From Terebella lapidaria (Eukaryota; Annelida; Polychaeta; Terebellida; Terebellidae), in NCBI GenBank assembly GCA_949152475.1, contig OX424558.1:29956651-30020650 (forward strand): a stretch of 64,000 nucleotides of DNA. The letters run 5' to 3'. The translations under genes were made by a program, and so were the position numbers. The notes beneath the pieces were generated by a model, which was given only the letters and a program-made list of their open reading frames with translations, was not told where the DNA came from and ran no database searches. This document shows, piece by piece, positions 1 through 12,190 of the stretch. Every line of letters begins with the position of its first letter. Position 1 is the stretch's first letter.

Positions 1-1
1 T

Positions 2-1114
2 GGAGCATCTGACATGGTGATAAATATCACAGGACCAGAACAGATTCGTCCCAAGGATTGGCAGTTGTCACTACGATCACCATCATTCAAGTCTGGCTTC
101 TGTCGGTTTTTGGCTACAGACTGGGCAAGGAACACACATGCCGGGTTGCTCAGGAACCACGATGTGTTTTTGGCTATTGACAACAAATGCTATTGTTTCA
201 CAGCAATCGGCAACACAGTGTCTTGCATTACAGTGGGAGAACTCCAATCATCCCACGAAGAGGCTGATACCAGAATGGTGTTCCATTTGCAACACATCCT
301 GTCACGTCAGATCAGTGGGAATGTCTGTATCAGGAGCAACGATACAGATGTCTTGATCATCCTCATCTACTACATGTCACACATCACAACAGCGACTAAA
401 GTATGGCTTGATGCTGGTCTAAATCACAACAACACGCGTAGGTACATCAGCATTGATGCACTTGTGAGTACTCTTGGGAAAGATATCGCATCAGCATTGC
501 CTGCACTCCACGCCTTCACAGGTTGTGACTATACAGCATCATTTCTGAATAAGGGCAAAATCAGACCACTGGATATCATGACCAAGCATGTTGAATTCCT
601 GAAAGTGTTCGCAGAATTGGGAAGTCAGGCAAATCCTTTGTCTGGAGATACAATGTCAACATGTGAGAAGTTCGTTTGTCATATGTATGGACAAAATAAC
701 CAAACCAGTGTCGATGCCGCACGCTGTATCATCTTCCAGCGTACCTATGAACCAAAGAACCTGGAAAACCCGTTACATGCGATCAAAGGGATCAATCCAA
801 GTGCTCTTCCTCCATGCTCCAAGGTTCTAATGAAGAAAATAAGAAGAACGCACTACATTGCTAACATGTGGAAGAATGCTGAAAAGGACAACCCTCGCAA
901 CACCAAACCTGAACAGAATGGATGGGTGCTGGAAAACGGTGCATACGTACTTGATTGGTATGATGGGAAGCAGCTACCGATTGACGTATTCAAAGCTCTT
1001 GAAACGAATCCTCATTCACTCTCCACTCTTCTGGAAGATGAAGCTGAAGATGAAGAAGTCAGCCAGGGTGAACACATGTATGGTGTTGACGAGTCAGTTG
1101 GCGATGATGATTGA
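2..1114 (+). CDS. PIN-like, EEADT-motif protein of a repetitive invertebrate family; 5' end off the window
   Basis: The frame is open to the left edge (codons from base 2), so the ATG at 14 is probably internal and the protein is partial. It ends at TGA 1112-1114. Two acidic motifs stand out: a HEEADTRMVFHL block near residue 82 and an NDTDVLIILI block about 27 residues later. Acidic EAD and DTDV motifs of this kind are typical of PIN/XPG-I-like nuclease folds. Further on come ALPALHAFTGCDYTASF, EKFVCHMYG, IKGINPSALPPC and an acidic C-terminal tail. From memory, this set of motifs marks a family present in many near-identical copies in coral, mollusc and fish genomes, which suggests carriage by a selfish element. 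I cannot name the element, and no terminal repeats are visible beside it. No frame break is seen. A nuclease role is inferred from the motifs only. Confidence 0.7.
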   Translation, partial: GASDMVINITGPEQIRPKDWQLSLRSPSFKSGFCRFLATDWARNTHAGLLRNHDVFLAIDNKCYCFTAIGNTVSCITVGELQSSHEEADTRMVFHLQHILSRQISGNVCIRSNDTDVLIILIYYMSHITTATKVWLDAGLNHNNTRRYISIDALVSTLGKDIASALPALHAFTGCDYTASFLNKGKIRPLDIMTKHVEFLKVFAELGSQANPLSGDTMSTCEKFVCHMYGQNNQTSVDAARCIIFQRTYEPKNLENPLHAIKGINPSALPPCSKVLMKKIRRTHYIANMWKNAEKDNPRNTKPEQNGWVLENGAYVLDWYDGKQLPIDVFKALETNPHSLSTLLEDEAEDEEVSQGEHMYGVDESVGDDD

Positions 1115-2324
1115 TCATGTTGATACACATTGCCTGCGGAGTCTGCCTAGGTCGAGAAGACAATGATGAGCAAGGAACAAATATATGGGTTTGATGAATC
1201 TGGAGACAAGATGATCTGGAGACAACTTTTGTTACCACTGACTATCATGTGTTATATGTTGTATAATGAGAAAAAAATAGGTAGTAATAAGTATTTGATT
1301 AGTGATCGGGATCGGGCTACGTATGATGTGAAATATAGCATGAAAAGCCATCATGTTCAATTGCGTTAGCAATATTGAATCCCAGAATGTTTCAAATAGT
1401 TCAGTCCAAAATAAATTATTTTGGATTCCTGAATTGTTGTTGGCATTTTGTTCAATCAGAAATACAAAACCAAATGATAAAACACAATCTGGTTGAATTG
1501 CTTCAATATTGGTGAGATGATCGCAAAAATTTTCACCAAGATTAAATATACTTACATATTATATTTATACATGTTATATGTGCTTGAATGGCAGCCAAGT
1601 TGGAATTTTGACAAATCAGATTATGTTTTTATATCAGAAGATATATATAGTAAGGTCACTAGCATGGATAAAACAAAACAAATAGCATATTTTACACAAA
1701 TATATCATCGTTAGACCAAAACACTGGAAGATGGAAATATGACGAAAAATTGATATCGTGACTTAGGGTACCTCACTTCAAAGTGAAATTTTGGATAATT
1801 TATCTAGGCAGATCTTTGTCAGACGTCCATTTTTGGATTCCTGAGTAAATTTCAGTCTAGAATCAACTCTTAGACCTTTTGGCACTTCCGACTCAAATAA
1901 AACCCTCTGGGCTCTTGGACTATCGCCTTGCCGTCAGCTGTAAGTTAAGAGAGCCGGAGTTCATAAATTGTAGGGCCGTTGGACTGGGTTAACTCGATTG
2001 TCATCAGTGGTACCCACACCCTTCCCGTTTCCATTTCCTGTACATGGAGTCAGTCTCAACGGCTCCGCACTGTGGAGGTCATCTACTGCGGAAGTAGAAA
2101 TCGCCCCTTTCTGCCTCTCCCTCACATGCCTGTCCTAAAAGGACAGAACCATCACAGGGTGATCTGTCGTCCTCGGTGTCTCGCCCAGACTGAGCTCCTT
2201 GAGAGCTTCCCCAAAACCGGAAGTGGTTCTCGGTCTTCCGCGTGCACGTGATCACATCTCCGCACGCACGTGACAAGGCTCCACATTTTGGTGACTGGTC
2301 CTCAGGAGGTGGCTTTGCAGAGGT
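1115..2324. other. Non-coding stretch, no gene seen
   Basis: Bases 1115-1750 are AT-rich without long frames or repeats I can pair elsewhere in the window. Bases 1880-2300 are more GC-rich and contain short overlapping frames on both strands, none with recognisable motifs. The stretch separates the PIN-like ORF from the left end of the tandem array. Confidence 0.5.
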
Positions 2325-5229
2325 TCATGGTTTTCCAGTTTGCTATATATTTATGGATCGACATGGAATGCCTGATACATTTTGTTATTTTGCTCCTCTC
2401 GTGAGTACAGAGGGATTTGATTGATGCTGGGGGTCATTAAAGTCAACGAGGTAATAAATCGTCGCTACTACTTTGCGCCTTGTTTCATGACATATTTGAT
2501 TGGAAACTAGATGAGAAAAGGCGAATTTTAAGAAATTTGCCTCCATATATTGATGAATACTTTAATATTATTCTCGATAATGCAGACATTGTTTAAATGT
2601 ACATCATATTTTATTTGCATACTTCGTACAAAATCAGTGTGATATTGGTTTCATGTGCACTTTTAAATATGTTACCAAATCTCTGAATTCGAAAAGATAA
2701 TGAATTGCCTTGTCTGGTAGATTTTTCATCACCAGTAATTTATCATGGTGAGTGACAAACAAATCTGTATTGACTGATTCTTCCCATTAATATCATTTTA
2801 CAGCCCGCTGGTTCCTCGTACCATATGGGATTGTATATTGTCGCACATATCATACAATAAATGGATAATGTATTATGCTTTGGGAATTGGAATCTGTCTC
2901 ATATTATATAATATTCTAGCAAAACGGTTCTTTGGTTTGATATGTCATCCACAGGTATTATCCTGACATCCAGTCATAGTGGCATAAAATACTTTACTAC
3001 TTTTTCACATCCCCATCACAAAAAGAAAGCATGAAAAACAAGATATCTGACCCTACACATAAATACCTTGCATCATTGCACAGTAAGTGCATGATTCGGA
3101 GCAATCAAATATAAATTATTCAAATGACATGTAAAATATGTGTGTAAGAGTGTAATGTGTGTCATTAGAGCATATTCAATTGCACATGAACTGCCGATTT
3201 GGCAACACCAAGATGACTAAGTACACATGCATACGAGATTCTAACCATTGCATTATAAAGATCCCCCTTCAGCTGAATGAGAGCCTACGTTGTGGGTTTG
3301 TCCTTGTCACGTCACGTCTTCTCTCATCTTGATCCATGAGAGGTCAGGGGACATTTTGTTCTTCTGACTGTCTTTGGACTTCAGATCATATATCATTGGT
3401 TCCGGCGTTTGATGTCATGTTGTCAACTAAAATGACAAATTGTCTTCCTATTATTCCTTGTTGTAAGACATGTCCACCTGGAAATACTAGACAAACACCA
3501 ATTTGAGGTTTCGGTAAACATGGTAAATGGAAACTACTGAATGACTAGAAACGTCCAGTTTCACATAGCAAGGATCTATTGAGCATACAATCAATTAAGA
3601 ACTGGAATTGATCCATCACCATTAGGGAGGTTTCAGGGAACCAGTTCATTTATGTGTTCTGATGAAGCGAAAAAGGTAGTCGAGACAGATTTTTAAGAAT
3701 ATGTCAATATTGGTACATCAAACGTGTTTGCATACTCCCCTTTACATAAAATTGATATTGGTTTCATGCCAATGTTTACCCGACCCTACACTTGAAATAT
3801 CAGTACGAACACCAGGCGAATAGAAAGATTGTCCGTAATTCATAAAGATAATTAGTTATACACAATTTCACATGCTGGATAATGATGGTCTTTCAACCGT
3901 CAATGCGATTGTATTGCTCACTGGTTCCTCTTACCATTCGGGGTTATGTTCCTTGGACGTGTCACAGTAAATAGACAACGTATTACACAATGGGGCATTG
4001 AAATTTCATGCAATAAATTGTTTGCAGCTCACAGCTTATATTATATTTCAGGGAGTGAGATTGTTACAATCACTGGGAGGTTTATCATATTTCTGCGATA
4101 CGAACATTGAAAGTCATATAATATAAAATTATGAACATTTGAAATCATATATGATATAAACGTAGCTATTTTGAAGACACTGTTGTAATAATACCACAAT
4201 TACTTCAGTTGGAGCTCAAGCATTTGAAAAAAAGAACAAAAAACATGACTGATATATACATATTGTGCATGTGATCATATAGCAAGTCGTATTCCACATC
4301 TTCTCGCGTTATAGAACTTGACCTCAGATCCAGCTTAGTGTTCAGACTCAAAATTGTCTTGAAGTAAAAATGTATAAACTGGTCATGAGTTAGGAACTGA
4401 TGAAGACAGAGTTCACAGGAAACCACAGTCTCAATAAATTTCCAGTTAGCTACACCACTCTTAGTGTCATGTTGGTGTTGTGGAGGAGCAGGAAAGTATG
4501 TTAAGTAATTCCTTCATCATTTAGGTAACGCCGTGACCAGCAGTTCGATGTGATAGTTGATTATATTCTAGTATATATCTTCAAACATCCAACAGGCGAT
4601 ATTGGCCCGGACCCGGTGATGGCAGGTGGTTTAAAGAGATCGAGGTTAATTGTAAAAGAAGCTATTGCAGCTGCTGCATTTTTTGGAGGACGAACGAATT
4701 ATGTAGTTGGGTACAGCTTTCACACAATTACTAGTAGCAAATGAACATCTAAAGTGCAATGTGCACAAACTTTATTTTAAACAGGGTGGATTTTTCATTG
4801 AATATACATGTAGATGTTTGGTAGAATCCTTGGTTAATAATATCGATGTGTATGTAGAGTGTTATATGTATTTGTTATATTGCCATTTGCTTTTCACATA
4901 CATATTTTTCTAGATGATGAAGTTTTGTACATTTGTGCTGGCGCTGTATCTTGTTCTAATATTGCTCCATCATATGCTGTCGCATGTGTCCTACCTGCTG
5001 ATTACCCCTGCGGCTGGTTTTAGAGACCTCACATTGGAATGGTTTCTCTCATATATTGATAAAACTCGACAGGAAGAAGTCTGAAGCCGTGATTTTGAAA
5101 TACTCGCAATATAAACATTCCCAATTATGAATGAATAGGACCGACAGGGTTTGTCATATATTCAAGTGTATCACCAAATATTTGTTTTGAGCTATGTTCC
5201 TATCACCTATGAACCGAGTTATTGTCAAT

Positions 5230-5303
5230 GTAAGTATCAATCTATTACCACCAATACAGCCGAATTTTGATGATTCCAATAACAAACATAAAATACAACA
5301 TTA
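5230..5303 (-). repeat. Truncated copy of the 210-bp element
   Basis: The first ~75 bases starting GTAAGTATCAATCTATTACC are present, and then host sequence resumes. The matching site in macro-unit 2 (about 20095) reads straight through without it, as does that in macro-unit 3 (about 29630), so this is a true insertion. Strand is given so that the constant GATACTTAC end is 3'; on that reading the copy is 5'-truncated. Confidence 0.75.
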
Positions 5304-5499
5304 TTGTTTCGACATATGGAGTGTTACATTTTGCGGAAACAAAAAAAAATGTCTGTTGGTCACTCAATCTAATCAAATTGTTATATGGCGAAAACTAGCG
5401 AATGTGGAAAATTAATAGTGAGATGAGCTTATTCAGTTTATTTTATTTCTATCAACTCTGTTTGTCTAAGCACGTTTGACGTTGATTTCGTTGTATATA

Positions 5500-8400
5500 G
5501 TCCGGCAGTAGGGTGGCTAAACCTCAAAGTGTTTGATAAAGTTTTTTTCTCTTCTGATTTTACTTATTTGGTATATCCGTAAATCGTTCCAGGTGGGTGT
5601 GAAACTCTCACCCTTGGGGAATTTGAGAAATCCAAGATGGCCGCCATGGAGGGTGATTTAAACCACCTGAAATATAATTCAGCCCATAACTTTACTTCTA
5701 GAGTACATAGAAGTGCGAACTTGGTGTCTATACCCATATTTTCTGGTATCAGCTTCACAATGGTGCCACTAAATTATAGTTATGTTTGTCCGCCATCTTG
5801 GAAATCAAAATGGCCGCGTAATTTCGGTCATTTTTGCCCGAATATTTGCCCAAAACTGTTCGATTTCGTATGTAATGTAATGACGAATATGTTCAAAGAT
5901 AATGCGTAGCAGTGGAGCATCATATATTGCTTTAGTGAATTGTTTTGTAGGTATTGTCATACAATAAACGTTGAGGGGACAGGTGACATCGCCCTCCATG
6001 TCTTCAACGTTGTCACCAGTGTCCTGAGAATTTCATTTTGCAGCAAGTTTGACACATAGACAGGTCAATCTATGACAAACAACCAACTGACCCACAACAA
6101 ATTGCAACAAAAGGTTTTATCGTGGTTTTCACCCCTACTGGGTATACTGATTAACATAAAAAAAGTCTACCAAGATCTGAATCACGGAAATGGGTTAAAA
6201 TGGCGTCATTTCAAAGATGACCGCCGCGGGGCTAAGGAAATCCTTAAGCAGCTATAACTTCTTCAATAACTGTGATAGAAACATAATTTTGGGTTCTAGC
6301 CCAGGGTTTTGAAGGGTGAGGAATCCAGTGGGGTCACTAAAATTTAATTCCGATAAGTATTCAGCCTGAAATCCAAGATGGCAGCGAAAAATTAGGCCGT
6401 AAACCAATGTAATCGACTGTTCGCATCAAGCCCTCAACTTCTTCAATAATTGTGACAGCCCAGCATTTTGAAGGATGAGGAGTCCAATGGTGTCAATAAA
6501 ATTCAGTTCTGATAAGTAGTCCGCCTTAAATTCACGATGGCGGTGACTATAAATGACGCCGTAAACCAATGAATTCAAATGTTTGCATCATGCTCTCACC
6601 TTCCTCAATATTTGTGATATAATCATAATTTTGGGCGAGTTCAGAATATATGCTCAGAAGACATAAACCTAAAGCAAGCAAAAGAAACACCCGGAGGTCG
6701 AATGCAAATTCCAAATGTTATGTAAAGCATGCACACATCAGTCAACGACGATCATTCAGGGCATCCAAATCAAACGAGTGATCTGGTCAATCGAATCAAT
6801 CAAAGTTGTATCAAATTATTTGTATGGCCAATTTAGGGGGATCACATACAATTAGTAAGAAACGAGTGGAAACATTCCAAGATGCACATTTTTTTTATAT
6901 AGTACACACTGTTTTCAGGGGAAGTTTGAAAATTGTCATTATGTGTGACAAATGGGGTGAATACATGACAGCCATGCAGTTTACTCGTGGTTTTAGGACC
7001 TTCATTCACCAAAACCATCTTGGAATTCAGACTAAATATTTAACAATTGACGTGTTTGAGATATATTTCCTATGACCAGACGCCTCAATTGTCCAGGGGG
7101 ATTTGATTGTTTTGTTGTCAAAAAATGGACAGTTTATTGATTTTACGGCTTTCCTTTTAATGCTGATGTAAAGTTTTAATGGCATCTGCTATCCGGGATC
7201 CTCGAGGATAGTCCGCTCATCACGGGTCATGACGGACGCACGCCCACTATCCTCGGATCCTCGTGGATAGCCGCTCACCGAGGGTCACTGCGGGCGCAGT
7301 GCCTACTTTATCATCAGAACTTTAACCAGGTAGCAGCCCGCCCAGCGAGCCCAGACATGCGGACACCACTCAGATGCAGGATCATCACCGTGGTGTTACA
7401 GCATACTGGGCGGGAGTGTTGGAGGGCGTTGCTAAGCAGCGCGTGCTTCGAACAGAAGCGTCCAAAACAAAGGCCAGAAACAAGTGTATTTAGAAAGAAT
7501 CACCTGCCGCGATCTTTGGGCAAAATCGCCACACTGACATCCGAGATTTTTTGTTAATATTGTTGAACCCTGAATTTTCTTATAACAATGGATTGCTCAT
7601 CCTCCAGAACCCTAGACCAGACCCTAAAATTATGTTTCTATCACAGTTACTTAAGAAGTTAAGGGTTTGATGCTGACAGATGATTTCATTGATTTGTGGC
7701 CTCGTTCATCGCCGCCACCTTGGATTTCAGGGTGGATACTTATCAGAGTTGAAGTTCATTGACACCATTGGATTCGGAGTTGAATCACCCTTCAAAACCC
7801 TGGGATAGAACCCAAAATCATGATTATATCACAAATATTGAGGGAGTTGAGAGCATGATGTGAACAATTGACTTCATTGGTTTATGGCCTCATTAGTCGC
7901 CGCCATCTTGGATTTCAGGCTGACTGCTTATCAGAATTGAAATTTACCGTCAACATTGGATTCCCCACTCTTCGAAATGCTGGGCTGGAACCCAAAATTA
8001 TATTTCTGTCACAATTATTGGAGAAGTTGAGGGCTTGATGTGAACAGTCGATTTCATTTGTTACGGCCTCATTAATCGCCGCCATCTTGGATTTCAGGCT
8101 GATTAGTTATCGGAATTAAATTTTAGTGACACCACTGGATTCCTCGCCCTTCAAAAGCCTAGACTAGAACCCAAAATTATGTTTCTATCACAATTATTGA
8201 AGAAGTTATAGCTGTTTAAGGATTTCCATAGACCCACGGAAGCCATCTTTGAAATGAGGCCATTTTAACCCATTTCCGTGATTCAGATTTTGGTAGACTC
8301 TTTTATGTTAATCAGTATACCCAGTAGGGGTGAAAATCACGATAAAACATTTTGTTGCAATTTGTTGTGGGTCAGTTGGTTGTTTGTCATAGATTGACCT

Positions 8401-8948
8401 GTCTAGGTGTCAAACTTGCTGCAAAATGAACTTCTCAGGACATTGGTGACAACGTTGAAGACATGGAGGGCAATGTCACCTGTCCCCTCAACGCTTATTG
8501 TCTGACAATACCTACAAAACAATTCACTCAAGCAATATATGATGCTCCACTGCTACGCATTATCTTTGAACATATTCGTCATTACATTACATATAAAATC
8601 AAACAGTTTTGGGCAATATTCGGGCAAAAATGACCAAAATTACGCGGCCATTTTGATTTCCAAGATGGCGGACAAGCATAACTATAATTTAGTGGCACCA
8701 TTGTAAAGCTGATACCAGAAAACATGGGTATAGACACCAAGTTTGCACTTCTATGTACTCTAGAAGGGTGGGTGGTTGAAATCGTCCTCCATGGCGGCCA
8801 TCTTGGATTTCTCAAATTCCCCAATGGTGAGAATTTCACACCCGCCTGAAATTTTTAACGTAGGCCCTAATAATGAATAATCAAGAGAGAAAAAAACTTT
8901 ATCAAACACTTTGAGGTCAGGCTGTTTTAACAAGGTTCACTGCCGGAC
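5500..8948. mobile_element. 3.4-kb foldback (long inverted repeat) DNA element
   Basis: Both ends carry GTCCGGCAGT as inverted termini. The left arm (5500 to about 6630) and right arm (about 7570-8948) are diverged inverted copies of each other; for example the string AAATCCAAGATGGCCGCCAT at 5628 returns inverted near 8800. The inner arms contain ~170-bp tandem units, each with a tract like CTTCTTCAATAATTGTGA. The centre, about 6630-7570, is single copy and codes nothing recognisable. Macro-units 2 (about 20275) and 3 (about 29838) have uninterrupted sequence at the same site, which proves insertion. No target duplication longer than 1-2 bases is visible. No transposase is present, so it is non-autonomous; the superfamily is undetermined. 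Confidence 0.85.
7188..7305. repeat. Two ~58-bp GC-rich direct repeats in the foldback centre
   Basis: Two tandem units begin CTATCC at 7188 and 7247. Each contains a GGATCCTCG core flanked by GGATAG, then a CCGCTCA and GGGTCA tract. Their GC content is far above the surroundings and they contain nested small palindromes. Confidence 0.6.
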
Positions 8949-10019
8949 CATCGCGAAAAACAAACTAGGTGCAGTCTCGGAAGATCCTTTCATGAGGTTT
9001 GTTGAACTGTAAGATGTCCAGTATTTGCTGATTTTGCGTGTTTTCTGTTGAATCGCATGCATTTTGAAGTGATTTTCCCTTCTTTGAGCTGGCCACCAAA
9101 TTACGTATTTTACGTTTTCGGCGAGCCATCAAAGCACATTCTGCCTCAACTGACGTCACGATTACGGAAATTGCCGAAGATATTCCTTTCATCTGCTAGA
9201 GAAGGCGATTGCAATACTGGCTCTATGTACTCCATTATATGTCGCTGTTATCAGTTACCAATTAACGCGAACACCTTTTTCATCACCAAATGTCCACAAT
9301 GTCTTTATGTGAACATGGTGAACAGGAATAAAACCATATAATGGACCTTGCTACTATGACTTTAAGATTATTCAACGATTTGATTATCCGATCGCCTATG
9401 TTAATCTGATACAGCGTGTGGGTTATCATGAAGTATTATCTTCGTTTCAGCTCTATGCAATTTGAAAACTGGCCTTGTCGCCTCAGTTGAAGATGTAACT
9501 TATCGCCCAAAGACCTCCTTCAGCAAAATTTATGGACCTCTTGCACAAGGGCATGCTTACAAAATGAGCTTTATATGCGGACAATCTACGCTACTGGAGA
9601 CCCCTAACTACCTTTATCCCGTGCATAGTTTTCTTGACGAAAACAAAAGACGAAAGGTCAAAACATGTAAAATTAATATCAGCGAGCACTGCTTCTGCGG
9701 ATTAAGAGTCCTATCATATTGGTCATATTCCACAAAGCCTATTATTGAATTAGCGATGCCATATGCATCTTGAATATTGATAATTCCTTCAATTCCATCC
9801 TACTGTTCAGAACTGACACATATTTGAATGGGCATAGCAGTTTTAACTGTTTGTGTCTGCAAGTGTATCCAAGTGATTTTGAATGCATCATATGAAAATT
9901 ATGATCACAATGTTTGTTTACATTGAAAATTGAGTGAACTGCAATCTTGACATCAAACCCCTTATATTTCACAACAATGGGACAGTCTGTGCGATATCCT
10001 GGAAGTGCACCCATCAAAT

Positions 10020-10227
10020 GTAAGTATCAATCTATTACCACCAATACATCCAGATTTTGATGATGTTAATAACAAACATAAAGTACATTTTGCAATAGAA
10101 ACAAAGCCCGACCAAATAGTTTATCCAAAGACACACTGGCGTCATCAGGGGCAGACAGTGTGTTAAATGTAGTTGTTTCTACTGTACACCTGATGGAATT
10201 AGTATACAACTGCCCAACAACCTATGA
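10020..10227 (-). repeat. Full-length 210-bp element
   Basis: It runs from GTAAGTATC to CAACAACCTATGA on the plus strand. The corresponding sites in macro-unit 2 (21012-21030) and macro-unit 3 (30580-30595) run from CACCCATCAAAT directly into ATGAATCATTT, so this copy was added after the units separated. Confidence 0.8.
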
Positions 10228-11622
10228 CAAAAAATATATGAATCATTTGAATGGATAAACGAGGGTATTTTTTCCCAAAAGTACAGTCATTTGAGAGTAT
10301 TCCTCCGTGCAACTGATCTTGTGGTAACAACAAGAAAACCCACAACATGTACAATTTGCAGAATAAAGATACTTTCTTTGCAGAAAACCCACACATTGAA
10401 AACATGACTCTTATATATTGATCGCATATGAAAGAAATAAAATTCGAAACCATAATAATGACATAATTGCCTTAAAGCAACATAATATTCACAATTATTA
10501 TTGAATTAGTTCTACAGAGATTTGTCATATTTCTAAATATATATCAAAATGTTAGCTTGCAGCTATCAATATGTTGTACCTTGTCATAATGAATTAACCG
10601 AATGTTCCGAGAAAAGATTTTAAAAAGTCCGTTTTGAGAATATACGTTATGTGTAATAGACGTAGAATCAATACCCAGTATTAAGTATCCCGAGTGAACA
10701 AAACAGGGTTCGTTATCATATCTCATAGTCCGGGGACAGAAAGTCATATCAGGCATACGAAGTGAGAGAAAACAAAAATGACAGGGAAACTCAAGAACCC
10801 CCAAAATTGGCCAATCGGAGGTGAAATCAGTTTCCAGTGAAAATCAGTGAAATCAATTTTCAGACCACTTGTGAGTGAAATTTTCACATAAGCGTTTCAT
10901 CACTATTACTATATTTTTCTTCACAAATGCCCAAAATTTGCTGTAATCTCGATATAGCAAATGCAGAACGTTCATTGGAATCAATTCTTTGAGGTATCCT
11001 GTGCGAAATACACGTCAATTTGAGACAATTTTTAAATCAGTTTTTTTCCCAAATTCATGACGTCTATGTATGATCTACAGTCACTTTAGATGATAAGTAG
11101 TCACCTAAACACAGTGCTACCTATATAGCTTTATCAGAATATACCCCGAACCAACGTTCTCACCCAAAGCCACACTCGCTTCATCTTGGGCAGAGAGTGT
11201 GAAATGTAGTTATTTATACCAAGAAATAACACACTGTATATTTGTGAACATGATGCCAGTATACAATCCTTGAATGATGACCTTCTTGAAATGATAATTA
11301 TGCAGACAAAAATGTACCGAAGCTTGTCGTGTTTCAAAATCATGCAAAAATTTGTACTTCATGCGGCAAATCAAGCACATGGGGGAATATTTCCGTAGTA
11401 CGTCATTCCTTTTTTTTTTACATTTCATTGATGAGAGAGGTCCGGGTGTTTGCTCCATTTAACGTCTGGTGGACACAAGGGGATAATATGTCATGTTTAC
11501 GTGATGTCGCCAACAAATGTGTTAAACTACTAACCATTCTATCATTCACTTAAAATGCATAGTCCCAAACTAGTTTAGCAATGTTTAGCTACTGATTGCA
11601 AGATCAGCACACAAGTCTTGGT

Positions 11623-12190
11623 GTAAGTATCAATCTATTACCACCAATACAATCAGATTTTGATGATGCCAATAACAAACGTAAAATAAAACATTTTGCA
11701 ATAGAAACAAAGCCCGACCAAATAGTTTATCCAAAGACACACTGGCGTCGTCAGGGGCAGACAGTGTGTTAAATGTAGTTGTTTCTACTGTACACCTGAT
11801 GGAATTAGTATACAACTGCCCAACAACCTATGAAAATAATTTAGAAATCCGAACCTAACCCCATGGAATAGATACATGACAAGTACAAAAGTACCCAATG
11901 ACAAGCCAGAAGGCTACTGAGTTGATGGTATCCTCGGGGACAGATTTAACGTCCACCAGTGACACCGACTCAGTGGTATGAATGTAAGTATCAATCTATT
12001 ACCACCAATACAATCAGATTTTGATGATGCCAATAACAAACGTAAAATAAAACATTTTGCAATAGAAACAAAGCCCGACCAAATAGTTTATCCAAAGACA
12101 CACTGGCGTCGTCAGGGGCAGACAGTGTGTTAAATGTAGTTGTTTCTACTGTACACCTGATGGAATTAGTATACAACTGCCCAACAACCT
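11623..12190 (-). repeat. Two 210-bp elements with a 150-bp linker
   Basis: Full copies lie at 11623-11833 and 11984-12190 and are nearly identical to each other. The ~150-bp linker contains GGTATCCTCGGGGACAG and GTCCACCAGTGACACCGACT. Macro-unit 2 lacks this block at the equivalent place (about 22390-22420). Confidence 0.8.

Noticed and set aside
2270-2310. TTTTGGTGACTGG-like string after a GC-rich block, reminiscent of the sequence after a retrovirus-like long terminal repeat
   Set aside because: No paired terminal repeat and no coding remnants were found; the resemblance is too short to call an element.
5637-8839. Two similar frames of 85-90 codons (RVHRSANLVSIP) at 5637 (+) and 8582 (-)
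   Set aside because: They are mirror copies in the foldback arms; no start context, domain or conservation beyond the repeat.
9048-9341. 97-codon plus-strand frame and an opposing 75-codon frame with a Lys/Arg-rich MARRKRK start
   Set aside because: They lie in ~330 bp present only in macro-unit 1; no motif, no splice context and no second copy to test conservation.
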